DNA from: Nitrospira sp.
Lineage (GTDB): Bacteria; Nitrospirota; Nitrospiria; Nitrospirales; Nitrospiraceae
Assembly (NCBI GenBank): GCA_016873525.1
Contig: VGXD01000027.1
Location: 1-13,959 of the forward strand
Reading direction: 5' to 3'
DNA: 13,959 bases
Below, piece by piece: positions 1-5,884 of this stretch. The notes beneath the pieces were generated by a model. That model saw nothing but the letters and a program-made list of their open reading frames with translations. It was not told the DNA's origin and did not search any database. The position numbers and the translations under genes are program-made. Numbering within the stretch: the stretch's first letter is position 1; every line of letters starts with the position of its first letter.

Positions 1-1
1 C

Positions 2-184
2 GATGAGACGTTGGAAAATTTGAAGGCCCAGAGCCTCTTGCCCCCCGAACGATTCCTCGAGTTCCTCGTCGACAAGGTCGGCTATTCCTCGTACCTGAAG
101 GAGCAGATCAGGGCCGAGTTAAAAAGCGCCGGCGATCCCGTCACGCAAGTCACCGTGCTGCAAGGCATCATCCGCGACCTGTAG
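2..184 (+). CDS. C-terminal end of an unrecognised protein (5' truncated by window edge)
   Basis: An open frame runs from the window edge to a TAG stop at 182-184 and gives the last 60 residues of a protein. The tail is rich in charged and aliphatic residues (it includes LLPPERFLEFLVDKVGY and ends in GIIRDL) and reads as helical. It has no membrane segment and no motif that I can assign to a family. The frame is open throughout with G+C-rich third positions like the other genes, and its stop lies 59 bases before the stop of the convergent TPR gene, which fits a real gene end. No function is proposed. Confidence 0.6.
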   Translation, partial: DETLENLKAQSLLPPERFLEFLVDKVGYSSYLKEQIRAELKSAGDPVTQVTVLQGIIRDL

Positions 185-243
185 CCCTCTGCCATCGGAA
201 AGTCGAACGCCGCGAGTTCAGCCTTTACAACTGCTTCAGCCGA

Positions 244-1281
244 TCACACATCCCACGTGTTTCCTTCTTTGAACAAATCGTTCATGATCCGGTTCTTCTT
301 TTCCGGGTCCTTCTCCAGCTTGAGGGCCTGAGCATAGTTTTCCATGGCCGTCTGCTGTTTCCCCCGCCGCGAATAGACCCGTGCAACGCCCAAATAGGCG
401 CTGGCGTCTTCGGGATCAGCCTTGAGCGCCCGATTGAAGTTCTCGTAGGCTTCGTGGATCCGATCCTGGTTGAAGAGGAGCCAGCCGATCGCCGTATGGG
501 CCGGGGCGAAGTCCGGATCCACCTGGAGCGACTCCCGATATTCTTTCATGGCCAAGTCCTTGCGGCCCCGGTTTTCATAGACCCCTCCGAGCGCAAAGCG
601 AACTTCCGGGTCGCGGGGATTCAACCGGATTGCTTCTTTGTATTCCAGCAGCGCGGGTTCCATCTTCCCCTGCTCCGCCAAAGCGCAGGCCAGGTTGGCA
701 TGGGCCACGGGATCGTTCGGATTGAGTTTGATCACTTCCCGATACTGGGGAATCGCCATCTCGAGCTGCCCTTGCTCCTGATAGGCCACGCCTAAGTTCA
801 TCCTGGCCGGGGCATAGGAGGGGTCCTGCTTGACCGCTTCCCGATAGGCCTTGATCGCCATCTCGGGCCGGCCGGCTCGTTCGTGGATCTGCGCGAGGAA
901 ATAATGGGGGTAGGGAGAACGCGGATCCAGCCGGATCGCGTCCTTGTAACAGCCGACGGACTGTTCCGATTGCCCGGACTGAGACAGAAACAGCCCCTCT
1001 ATGAGTCGGACATTCGCATTGCCCGGATGGGCTTTGACCAGGGCGTCGGTCCATTCCTTCACCCGCTCGATGTCAGCGGCCTCCTGCAAGGCCTGCGCGT
1101 GGACCTTCCAGGCTTCTTTGTATTCTCCCCTGACAAGGTGCACCACGTTCAAGATGAAATGCGGCTGCGGGTCCCTGTGCTCTCCTTGGTCCGACTCGGC
1201 CGCCCAGGCGGAAGCCCGGCTCCAAACCGAGGGCCAATCCCCCTGGATGATGGCGTCCTGAATGGCGGTCAAGTGATCCAT
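244..1281 (-). CDS. Tetratricopeptide-repeat (TPR) protein, 345 aa
   Basis: The protein contains seven consecutive 34-residue TPR units at about residues 89-326. Each shows the usual pattern, with small residues at the helix turns and endings such as AIRLDP, VIKLNP, AIRLNP and ALKADP. Residues 1-88 are helical and may hold one or two degenerate repeats. There is no signal peptide or membrane helix, so it is probably cytoplasmic. TPR arrays are protein-binding scaffolds; nothing here identifies the partner and no catalytic domain is fused. The start at 1281 lacks a clear Shine-Dalgarno sequence but follows an extended -10 promoter at a sensible distance. The gene lies 95 bases downstream of the ThyX-like gene on the same strand, so it could be read from both its own promoter and that of its neighbour. 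Confidence 0.9.
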   Translation of the reverse strand: MDHLTAIQDAIIQGDWPSVWSRASAWAAESDQGEHRDPQPHFILNVVHLVRGEYKEAWKVHAQALQEAADIERVKEWTDALVKAHPGNANVRLIEGLFLSQSGQSEQSVGCYKDAIRLDPRSPYPHYFLAQIHERAGRPEMAIKAYREAVKQDPSYAPARMNLGVAYQEQGQLEMAIPQYREVIKLNPNDPVAHANLACALAEQGKMEPALLEYKEAIRLNPRDPEVRFALGGVYENRGRKDLAMKEYRESLQVDPDFAPAHTAIGWLLFNQDRIHEAYENFNRALKADPEDASAYLGVARVYSRRGKQQTAMENYAQALKLEKDPEKKNRIMNDLFKEGNTWDV

Positions 1282-1322
1282 GTAAAAAGACCGGGTATGG
1301 TTCGACGTGTTTTGGGAAATTC

Positions 1323-1331
1323 AGTATAGCA
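1323..1331 (-). promoter_or_regulatory. Extended -10 promoter candidate for the TPR gene
   Basis: Read on the - strand, the site is TGCTATACT, an extended -10 (TGn followed by TATACT, close to TATAAT). It would place a transcription start near 1316 and give a leader of about 35 bases before the ATG at 1281. The -35 position holds only a T-rich hexamer, which is tolerable for an extended -10 promoter. This is inferred from sequence alone. Confidence 0.45.
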
Positions 1332-1376
1332 CCGGCTCTCCAGCCGAAAAAGCCAGGGCTGGACGAGGCCGGCGGC

Positions 1377-2864
1377 CTATCGTGTCAGACGATCTTCCAC
1401 ATCCGGCGGCGTGGCTTGGATCTGGCCGCCCAGGAAAGGATAGCGCTCGGCAAGCTTCTGCTTCATCTGCCAGGCGATCGTGCGATAGGACCAGTGGCCT
1501 TTCACGCCGGAGCGCAACCGGGCGATATACTCCGCCTCGGCATAGTCCATCTTGAACAGACAGCGGACTTTAAACCCAAAGGGGACCGCGTAGAGCGCCG
1601 CCTCCTGGTGGGATTTGCGTAACCGTTCGACATCCTGCTTGACCGCGTCCATCGCCGCGCAGTAGTCGGAGGCCAGACCGGCCTCGGTCAGGGCCGGCGG
1701 CACATCATAGCCATGTTGGACGGTGAAGGTCTGCTGGATCTGCTGGCAACGCCGGTGCCGATGCAGGTCGCGCCAGCCTCCGATGTCCATGAGAATGTCG
1801 AAGATGAACGAATACCCGCTCCGGAACTCTTTGATCAGCTCGTCGTAGGGGCCCCGCTTTCTGAGCGCCACCTCGATCGTGTCCTGCTTTTGCTTCTCGG
1901 TCCAGCTTTGCACCAGCCTCAGGGTGTCCCGATAGGGCGCCTGCGAAGCCCGGTAGAGCAGCGTGGCGGCAAGTTCGTCCACCGGGTGATGGGGCTCGAT
2001 CAACTCGACCGCTTCCGCCGCCGTCCAGGAAGAAGGCTGGTCGAGCCCGGCCGCTTTCAAGACTTCCTTCGCATGGCGGGCCAAGTCCGTGTAAACCTCG
2101 GCTTGATAGACGCTGGGCTGGGCATGGCGGGCCAACGTGGGAGCCAGCGGCTCGGCGGACCCGGCAGGCTGCCCCGAGAGTTCGCCCCAGACATTCAGCG
2201 GCGGACGCCGACAGGCGTCCTTCAATTCCTCTCCGATCGTCCGCAACTCCGGGAGCTGGGAGGACAGGAGCCGGGCAATCTGTTTTTCCAGCGTCCGGAT
2301 GCTCACGACCTGCCCCACGTTCGTCCTCGACGCCAGCGGCAGCAGGTAGCGGGTGACGTCGAAGGCCCGCGCGGCAATGGCCCGATCGTAATCGCCCTCT
2401 TTCATGCTTGCGGGGCGAGGCGTGTGGTCCGAGAGGAACCGCTTCATGGGGTCATGGAGCTGGGCGTAGCCGGTGAACAAGCTTCCCAGAATGCCGAGAT
2501 AGGCCCCTTCCGTCTCGGTCCCTCGGATCGAGTCCGGGACATAGCAGCCGCTCGGACTGTAGTTCTGGTAACGGCTGGACTTGGCTTGTCCGTCCCAGAG
2601 AGGTTCGTCTTCCAGGCGGATCGCCGCCAATTCCGAAATGTGTTCGAAGCAGATGATGACGTGCCCGAGGTCGGCAATGGAGGCATGGCCGTAAGCGAAG
2701 TAGAACTGCTCCCAGAACTTCTCGGAGGAATGGGCGTGGACCCAGCGGAGACTGTCCTCGATGGAGTCCGGAGAGCGGCTGTATCGCGCCAAGGCATAGG
2801 CCGATTTCTCCGGCGGCATGGGAGCCACGGCGATTACGCGGCGCGCTGGACCGTCAGTTGGCAT
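1377..2864 (-). CDS. thyX: Tandem (double-domain) FAD-dependent thymidylate synthase ThyX-like protein, 495 aa
   Basis: ThyX methylates dUMP to dTMP using methylene-tetrahydrofolate, FAD and NADPH, and normally works as a tetramer of about 220-250-residue subunits. This protein is twice that length, and both halves look ThyX-like. The N half has GHAS (59-62), SSRY (96-99) and the RTNVGQVVSIR strand (180-190). The C half has RHR (369-371) followed seven residues later by Thr379, plus an LR-x7-W-x2-R-x2-A pattern at 450-464 that matches the conserved ThyX C-terminal helix. The classical RHRX7S motif is therefore split: the N half keeps S-x-R-Y but has DEP where RHR should be, and the C half keeps RHR with Thr for Ser but lacks RY. 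The start at 2864 keeps the RVIAVAPMPPEKSAYALARYSRS block; Met16 is the alternative. No Shine-Dalgarno sequence is obvious at either. Membership of the ThyX fold is fairly sure; catalytic activity is not. Confidence 0.82.
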   Translation of the reverse strand: MPTDGPARRVIAVAPMPPEKSAYALARYSRSPDSIEDSLRWVHAHSSEKFWEQFYFAYGHASIADLGHVIICFEHISELAAIRLEDEPLWDGQAKSSRYQNYSPSGCYVPDSIRGTETEGAYLGILGSLFTGYAQLHDPMKRFLSDHTPRPASMKEGDYDRAIAARAFDVTRYLLPLASRTNVGQVVSIRTLEKQIARLLSSQLPELRTIGEELKDACRRPPLNVWGELSGQPAGSAEPLAPTLARHAQPSVYQAEVYTDLARHAKEVLKAAGLDQPSSWTAAEAVELIEPHHPVDELAATLLYRASQAPYRDTLRLVQSWTEKQKQDTIEVALRKRGPYDELIKEFRSGYSFIFDILMDIGGWRDLHRHRRCQQIQQTFTVQHGYDVPPALTEAGLASDYCAAMDAVKQDVERLRKSHQEAALYAVPFGFKVRCLFKMDYAEAEYIARLRSGVKGHWSYRTIAWQMKQKLAERYPFLGGQIQATPPDVEDRLTR

Positions 2865-2879
2865 GGAGTATCCGCAAAG

Positions 2880-2969
2880 TACTGAGTGCTGAAGGCTGAA
2901 CGCTGAATGGAAGAATCAACAGGAGAAGACCGTTCTGTCCGTCGGTCATCATTCAGCGCTCACCACTCC
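2880..2969. repeat. Heptamer-phased inverted repeat in the thyX leader
   Basis: The left arm (2880-2907) is four successive 7-base units sharing a CTGA core, for example TGCTGAA and GGCTGAA. The right arm (2950-2969) carries the complement, with CATTCAGCG at 2950-2958 matching CGCTGAATG at 2901-2909 exactly. About 40 unrelated bases separate the arms. The element lies inside the predicted 5' untranslated leader of the - strand thyX-like gene and ends 15 bases from its ATG. Its function is unknown. Confidence 0.7.
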
Positions 2970-2989
2970 GCATTTCCCGTTCGCGCCGC

Positions 2990-3018
2990 ACTATACCCCT
3001 AGCCGTTAGGCTTCGCAA
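2990..3018 (-). promoter_or_regulatory. Sigma70-type promoter candidate for the thyX-like gene
   Basis: On the - strand, TTGCGA (3013-3018) and TATAGT (2990-2995) are separated by 17 bases. The spacer carries a small palindrome, AGCC-N4-GGCT, at 3001-3012, which could be an operator or chance. The predicted start near 2983 gives a leader of about 120 bases containing the heptamer inverted repeat. Confidence 0.5.
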
Positions 3019-3049
3019 GAATGTCTCTCCTTGCTCAATATCCCACGCT

Positions 3050-3077
3050 CAGCCTTCGTCCTTCCGTCCCTCGCCTT
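3050..3077. repeat. C-rich 7-base-period tandem tract upstream of the hisS promoter
   Basis: Four consecutive heptamers follow the loose pattern C-n-n-C-C-T-T, for example CAGCCTT and CGTCCTT. The tract ends eight bases before the hisS -35 hexamer. Unlike the other elements, no inverted partner arm is evident. The periodicity is visible, but the sequence is degenerate and could be partly chance. Confidence 0.4.
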
Positions 3078-3084
3078 ACCCGCG

Positions 3085-3113
3085 TTGACTTGACTCGGAC
3101 CCACGGCTATAGT
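3085..3113 (+). promoter_or_regulatory. Sigma70-type promoter candidate for hisS
   Basis: TTGACT (3085-3090) and TATAGT (3108-3113) are separated by exactly 17 bases, a strong housekeeping-type match. Transcription would start near 3120, giving a leader of about 95 bases that holds a G+C-rich heptamer inverted repeat. The promoter is back to back with the thyX promoter at 2990-3018, which makes 2865-3213 a divergent control region. I see no gene in that stretch. Confidence 0.65.
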
Positions 3114-3126
3114 GCGCGCAAGACGC

Positions 3127-3197
3127 GGGCACGAGGTCCGAGGCACGTGGCGAGAGGCGAAGAACCTTTTGCCCCTTGCCCCACGCCCCCTGCCCGG
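3127..3197. repeat. Heptamer-phased, imperfect inverted repeat in the hisS leader
   Basis: The left arm (3127-3162) is built of 7-base units such as GGCACGA and GGCGAGA. The right arm (3165-3197) is built of units such as TTGCCCC and ACGCCCC, roughly the complement of the left. The arms could fold into an imperfect G+C-rich hairpin in the hisS mRNA that ends six bases before the Shine-Dalgarno sequence. Pairing is approximate and needs a small bulge. Confidence 0.55.
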
Positions 3198-3213
3198 CGT
3201 TCGGGAGAACGCT

Positions 3214-4470
3214 ATGATTCACGGCATCAAGGGAGTGAAAGATCTTCTTCCGGAAGAAGCCGCCCGCTGGCAGGTGATCGAGGCGGCGGCCCGTCGCCTG
3301 TCCACCCTCTACGACTATCGGGAAATCCGCGTCCCTATTTTTGAAGTCACCGAGCTCTTTGCCCGCAGCATTGGGGCCAGCACGGACATCGTCGAAAAAG
3401 AAATGTATACCTTCCAGGATCGGGACGGCTCTTCCCTCACGCTGAGGCCTGAGGCCACAGCCGGGGTGGTCAGGGCTTATATCGAACACAACCTGGGAGC
3501 CTCTCCGACCGCGCAAAAGTTTTTCTACCTCGGCCCCATGTTCCGCCACGAGCGGCCCCAGGCCGGACGGCTCCGCCAGTTTCATCAGTACGGGGTCGAG
3601 GCCTTCGGCAGCGTGAGCCCCTGGGCCGACGTAGAAGTGATCTCGCTCCTTTGGCGTTTCCTCTCCGAGCTGCATCTTCCCGGTCTGACCTTGGAGATCA
3701 ATAGCCTCGGCAATGCGGCCGACAGGCCTGTGTATAAAGAAGCCCTGCTCGACTTCTTGAAGGGTCGGGAAAAGACGCTCTGCCAGAACTGCCAACGACG
3801 GATGGGAACGAACCCCCTGCGTGTGCTCGACTGCAAGGTGCCGACCTGTAGGACCGCGACAGAAGAGGCCCCCAAACTGACCGACCATCTGTCGCCGCAG
3901 TCCCGCCAGCACTTCCAGGAGGTGATCGGCGGACTGGACGCGCTGGGGATCCCCTATTTGCTGAATCCTCGACTGGTGCGGGGTCTTGACTACTATACCC
4001 TCACCACCTTCGAGGTCACCTCACAGCACCTCGGCGCCCAAAATGCGGTTGGCGCCGGTGGTCGTTACGACGGCCTCGTGGAGACTTTGGGTGGTCCGAA
4101 AACGCCCGCTATAGGGTTTGCCGTGGGGATGGAGCGGATTGCCCTCATGTTGCCGGCTTCCACCCTGCCGAGCCCTGGAAAAATGGTTTTTGTGGCAGCC
4201 TTCGGCCAGAAGGGAGTTCCTGCCGGCATGCAAATCCTCCACGAACTCCGCTCATTGGGGGTTCAGTCGGATAGCGATTATCGAGCCTTAACTCTGAAGG
4301 CTCACCTCCGCCAAGCCGACCGGCTTGGCGCCGCCTTCGTACTCATTGTCGGGGACGATGAAGCTGAAAAAGGACAGGTCATTCTTCGCGATATGGCCTC
4401 CAAGGAACAGCACGAACTGCCTCTTTCTGCCGCCGCGCACAGCGTGGCTACCCGCCTCCTTCCAGCCTGA
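3214..4470 (+). CDS. hisS: Histidyl-tRNA synthetase, 418 aa
   Basis: This enzyme charges tRNA-His with histidine using ATP in the cytoplasm. The class II catalytic core is intact: the N-terminal GIKGVKDLLP (4-13), motif 2 FYLGPMFRHERPQAGRLRQF (104-123), the histidine-specific LVRGLDYYT (254-262), and motif 3 with GGRYDGL (282-288) leading to GFAVGMERIAL (301-311). The anticodon-binding domain occupies about 322-418. Four cysteines (190, 193, 207, 212) form a CxxC-x13-C-x4-C pattern, seen in many bacterial HisRS and possibly metal-binding. The length matches the usual 420 or so. The start at 3214 is chosen because a GGGAG Shine-Dalgarno sequence (3203-3207) precedes it and the protein then begins like its family; an in-frame upstream ATG at 3112 would sit within the -10 and lie upstream of the predicted transcription start, so it is rejected. 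Confidence 0.97.
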   Translation: MIHGIKGVKDLLPEEAARWQVIEAAARRLSTLYDYREIRVPIFEVTELFARSIGASTDIVEKEMYTFQDRDGSSLTLRPEATAGVVRAYIEHNLGASPTAQKFFYLGPMFRHERPQAGRLRQFHQYGVEAFGSVSPWADVEVISLLWRFLSELHLPGLTLEINSLGNAADRPVYKEALLDFLKGREKTLCQNCQRRMGTNPLRVLDCKVPTCRTATEEAPKLTDHLSPQSRQHFQEVIGGLDALGIPYLLNPRLVRGLDYYTLTTFEVTSQHLGAQNAVGAGGRYDGLVETLGGPKTPAIGFAVGMERIALMLPASTLPSPGKMVFVAAFGQKGVPAGMQILHELRSLGVQSDSDYRALTLKAHLRQADRLGAAFVLIVGDDEAEKGQVILRDMASKEQHELPLSAAAHSVATRLLPA

Positions 4471-4478
4471 TTTTCCTG

Positions 4479-4507
4479 TTGACTTGTTCTCATGAAAAAG
4501 GTACATT
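4479..4507 (+). promoter_or_regulatory. Promoter candidate for the small Dsr/Tus-like operon
   Basis: TTGACT (4479-4484) and TACATT (4502-4507) are separated by 17 bases, beginning eight bases after the hisS stop. This would give the three small genes their own transcript with a leader of about 70 bases. No intrinsic terminator for hisS is visible before it, so read-through from hisS is also possible. Confidence 0.5.
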
Positions 4508-4570
4508 CTCTTTGCGCTTTTTACTATTATAACTAATTGATTGTTTTGATTTATTTTATTATTTAAGCCC
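4508..4570. other. Extremely A+T-rich leader stretch
   Basis: The bases following the promoter are nearly all A and T; 4501-4560 contains 13 G or C in 60. Nearby coding DNA reaches about 75% (9601-9660). The block lies 1.3 kb upstream of dnaA and could be an AT-rich leader, an UP-like or H-NS-like binding tract, or a DNA-unwinding element. A near-match to a DnaA box, TTGTCCACA, lies at 4609-4617 inside the next gene. Which of these applies cannot be told from sequence. Confidence 0.5.
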
Positions 4571-4581
4571 TGTGAATTTCT

Positions 4582-4902
4582 ATGGAAAAAAAGAAGCTGG
4601 GTATATTGTTGTCCACACCCCCTTCTCATCCCAGTGTCACAACCGTTGCGCGCCTCTGTCAGGAAGCGCTCGGCGTCAATGTCGACGTTTATTTATATCT
4701 CATTGATGAAGGTGTCTTAAACCTTCGCGATGCACGGTTTCTTCAATTGTCCGCCTCGGGTATAAAGTTTTTTGTCTGTGCTTATGGCTGTCAACGGCAT
4801 CGTGTCTCGACGGATCGTCTTGAAAAAGAAATCACATTATGCGGCCTGGTTGTGTTGTCGAACATCATCAACGGTTGTGATCGGTTTGTGGCGTTCAATT
4901 AG
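4582..4902 (+). CDS. DsrE-family sulfur-relay protein (TusD/DsrE-like), 106 aa
   Basis: This is a small alpha/beta protein of the DsrE/TusD family, which carries sulfur as a cysteine persulfide between donor and acceptor proteins. Residues 63-73, FFVCAYGCQRH, align with the region around the active cysteine of DsrE, making Cys66 the probable sulfur-carrying residue; Cys70 lies close by and Cys26, Cys87 and Cys99 are additional. The C-terminal CDRFVAF resembles the family ending ADRLVVF. Residues 34-44, VDVYLYLIDEG, are the usual second strand. It is the only protein of the following trio that has cysteines. No Shine-Dalgarno sequence is evident before the ATG. Whether the role is tRNA 2-thiolation (Tus) or sulfur oxidation/trafficking (Dsr) cannot be decided here. 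Confidence 0.82.
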   Translation: MEKKKLGILLSTPPSHPSVTTVARLCQEALGVNVDVYLYLIDEGVLNLRDARFLQLSASGIKFFVCAYGCQRHRVSTDRLEKEITLCGLVVLSNIINGCDRFVAFN

Positions 4903-4927
4903 ATAGACCGTTTTCCATGAAAGCCTT

Positions 4928-5272
4928 ATGGCGCCCAGTATCGTCGTAGTGATTCGTGAAGACCCTCTGAAAACACATCGTGCCGTAGAGGCCTTGCGGA
5001 TTGCGTTGGGATTGAGCACGGGGGATAATCCTTTGACGATCGTTCTCCTCGGCCGAGCCCCCCTCCTCCTCTCGGAAGACATTGAGGATGTCGTGGATGG
5101 AGATATTTTAGAAAAGTATCTCCCGTCGCTAAAGCAGCTATCTATTCCTTTTGTTGTTTCTTTAGGGGCCCAATCAGAATTTTCCTTTACCGACGGTTTT
5201 ACGACCAAGGAATCTTCGCCTCCTGAAATTGCAACATTGATCGCTGAGTCAGACCGCGTGCTTGTGTTTTGA
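4928..5272 (+). CDS. DsrE/DsrF-family protein (TusC/DsrF-like), 114 aa
   Basis: The N-terminal strand followed by DPLKTHRAVEALRIALGL (12-29) is the typical TusC/DsrF opening, and LTIVLLGRAPLLL (36-48) is the second strand. The protein ends DRVLVF, like its neighbour. In known systems DsrF/TusC is a structural subunit of a hexameric sulfur-relay complex and does not itself carry the persulfide; consistent with that, this protein has no cysteine. It starts 25 bases after the upstream gene and stops 10 bases before the next, so the three form one operon. The Shine-Dalgarno sequence is weak or absent. Base composition is low (about 35% G+C at 5101-5160) compared with the flanking core genes. Confidence 0.75.
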   Translation: MAPSIVVVIREDPLKTHRAVEALRIALGLSTGDNPLTIVLLGRAPLLLSEDIEDVVDGDILEKYLPSLKQLSIPFVVSLGAQSEFSFTDGFTTKESSPPEIATLIAESDRVLVF

Positions 5273-5282
5273 GGGGAGTGCT

Positions 5283-5534
5283 GTGAGAACGATTCTATAT
5301 TTGGTCGGTAAGGATCCAACCCCTCTGTCTCAGAGTCTCTTCAAGACCGATTCGCAGGACACCTCCGTCATCCTGATCCAAGAGGCGGTGTCTTCCGTTC
5401 AGGTTCCCATATCACGGGTTTCTGCTCTTTCTGAGGATGTATCATCAAGAAACGCAATGTCTTCGCTTCCGACCCTGTCATACCAGGACGTCTTGCGAAG
5501 TATCTTCGAAGCCGATGCTGTTATTGCACTGTAG
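5283..5534 (+). CDS. DsrH/TusB-family protein, 83 aa
   Basis: Three blocks match TusB/DsrH by eye: VILIQEAV (28-35) against the family's LLLLQDGV, VSALSEDV (46-53) against VYALNEDL, and a C-terminal YQDVLRSIFEADAV against the YxDFV segment. The GTG at 5283 is chosen as start because GAGGGGAG (5271-5278) is a good Shine-Dalgarno sequence just ahead and the protein then opens with MRTILYLVGK; a TTG at 5262 would lie inside the previous gene. The protein has no cysteine, including where DsrH of sulfur oxidisers carries its functional one, so it looks more TusB-like in that respect. It completes a D-C-B (E-F-H) gene order identical to tusDCB and dsrEFH. Confidence 0.72.
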   Translation: MRTILYLVGKDPTPLSQSLFKTDSQDTSVILIQEAVSSVQVPISRVSALSEDVSSRNAMSSLPTLSYQDVLRSIFEADAVIAL

Positions 5535-5884
5535 ATGATGACTACTTCTTATCTTGCTATCCTTGGAAATAAAACTACCCGGAGTAGTAGGAGTAAGAGT
5601 AAGGGGTGTGAAATCTGTTGCTGCTTCACAAGCCATTGTTTATGGAAGGCTGTAAAGGTAATGTTGTGATACTCAATCTATGGGAAACAGTCTGATGGGT
5701 AGTGGAAGAGGTGAACTCAACCTGTGAACAGTATTAGGGCCGCGAGATAAATAGATGGCCCAGTGCGGATCAATCTCAGGGTTGATCACAGGAAGTAGAC
5801 CAGGCAGTTTTAGAAATAGCGCGAGAGACGAATTGTTTATTCACAACTGTTAATAAGATTGTGAATAACCGGAGGTTTTCAGCG
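5535..5884. other. Non-coding region upstream of dnaA: candidate oriC / dnaA control region
   Basis: No convincing gene lies in these 350 bases on either strand. They hold two strong DnaA boxes next to dnaA (separate entry), weaker two-mismatch boxes at 5622-5630 (TGCTTCACA) and 5782-5790 (TTGATCACA), an inverted repeat GATCAA-N8-TTGATC at 5768-5787, and a small hairpin ACTAC-CCGGA-GTAGT around 5574-5588. A purine-rich tract at 5581-5606 contains GAGTAA twice and TAG/TAA triplets loosely resembling DnaA-trio repeats, but no good DnaA box sits beside it. I found no confident promoter for dnaA. Position and boxes favour an origin or autoregulatory region; the small number of strong boxes limits confidence. 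Confidence 0.5.
5837..5868. promoter_or_regulatory. Pair of inverted DnaA boxes at the dnaA start
   Basis: TTATTCACAA (5837-5846) and its exact reverse complement TTGTGAATAA (5859-5868) face each other across 12 bases. Each matches the TTATNCACA DnaA-box consensus. A third, one-mismatch site (TGTTAATAA, 5848-5856) sits between them. The pair ends two bases before the dnaA Shine-Dalgarno sequence, a position suited to DnaA repressing its own gene and/or binding the origin. Confidence 0.75.

Noticed and set aside
1333..1375. Short hairpins (CGGCT-N4-AGCCG, and a GGCC-rich palindrome) between thyX and the TPR gene, considered as a thyX terminator
   Set aside because: On the - strand the T-run comes before the stem, not after it, and the stems are only five or six base pairs.
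1713..2885. Open frame of 390 codons on the + strand opposite the ThyX-like gene
   Set aside because: The - strand frame shows both ThyX halves and conserved motifs; the + strand translation is compositionally biased and has no motif.
3112..3213. N-terminal extension of hisS by 34 residues
   Set aside because: That ATG overlaps the -10 hexamer and lies upstream of the predicted transcript start; the family N-terminus begins at 3214 after a good Shine-Dalgarno sequence.
3076..3912. Open frame of 278 codons on the - strand over hisS
   Set aside because: hisS motifs are clear on the + strand, and this frame runs through its promoter and leader.
4837..5319. Open frame of 160 codons on the - strand across the Dsr/Tus-like genes
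   Set aside because: It overlaps three adjacent + strand genes with family-like motifs; its own translation is Ser/Thr/Arg-rich without recognisable features.
5581..5606. DnaA-trio-like tract (TAG, TAG, GAG, TAA, GAG, TAA)
   Set aside because: Two triplets break the pattern and no strong DnaA box adjoins it, so it is not called as a separate feature.
5861..5884. Upstream GTG start for dnaA, adding eight residues
   Set aside because: It falls inside the DnaA box TTGTGAATAA and precedes the GGAGG Shine-Dalgarno sequence, which is well placed for the ATG at 5885.
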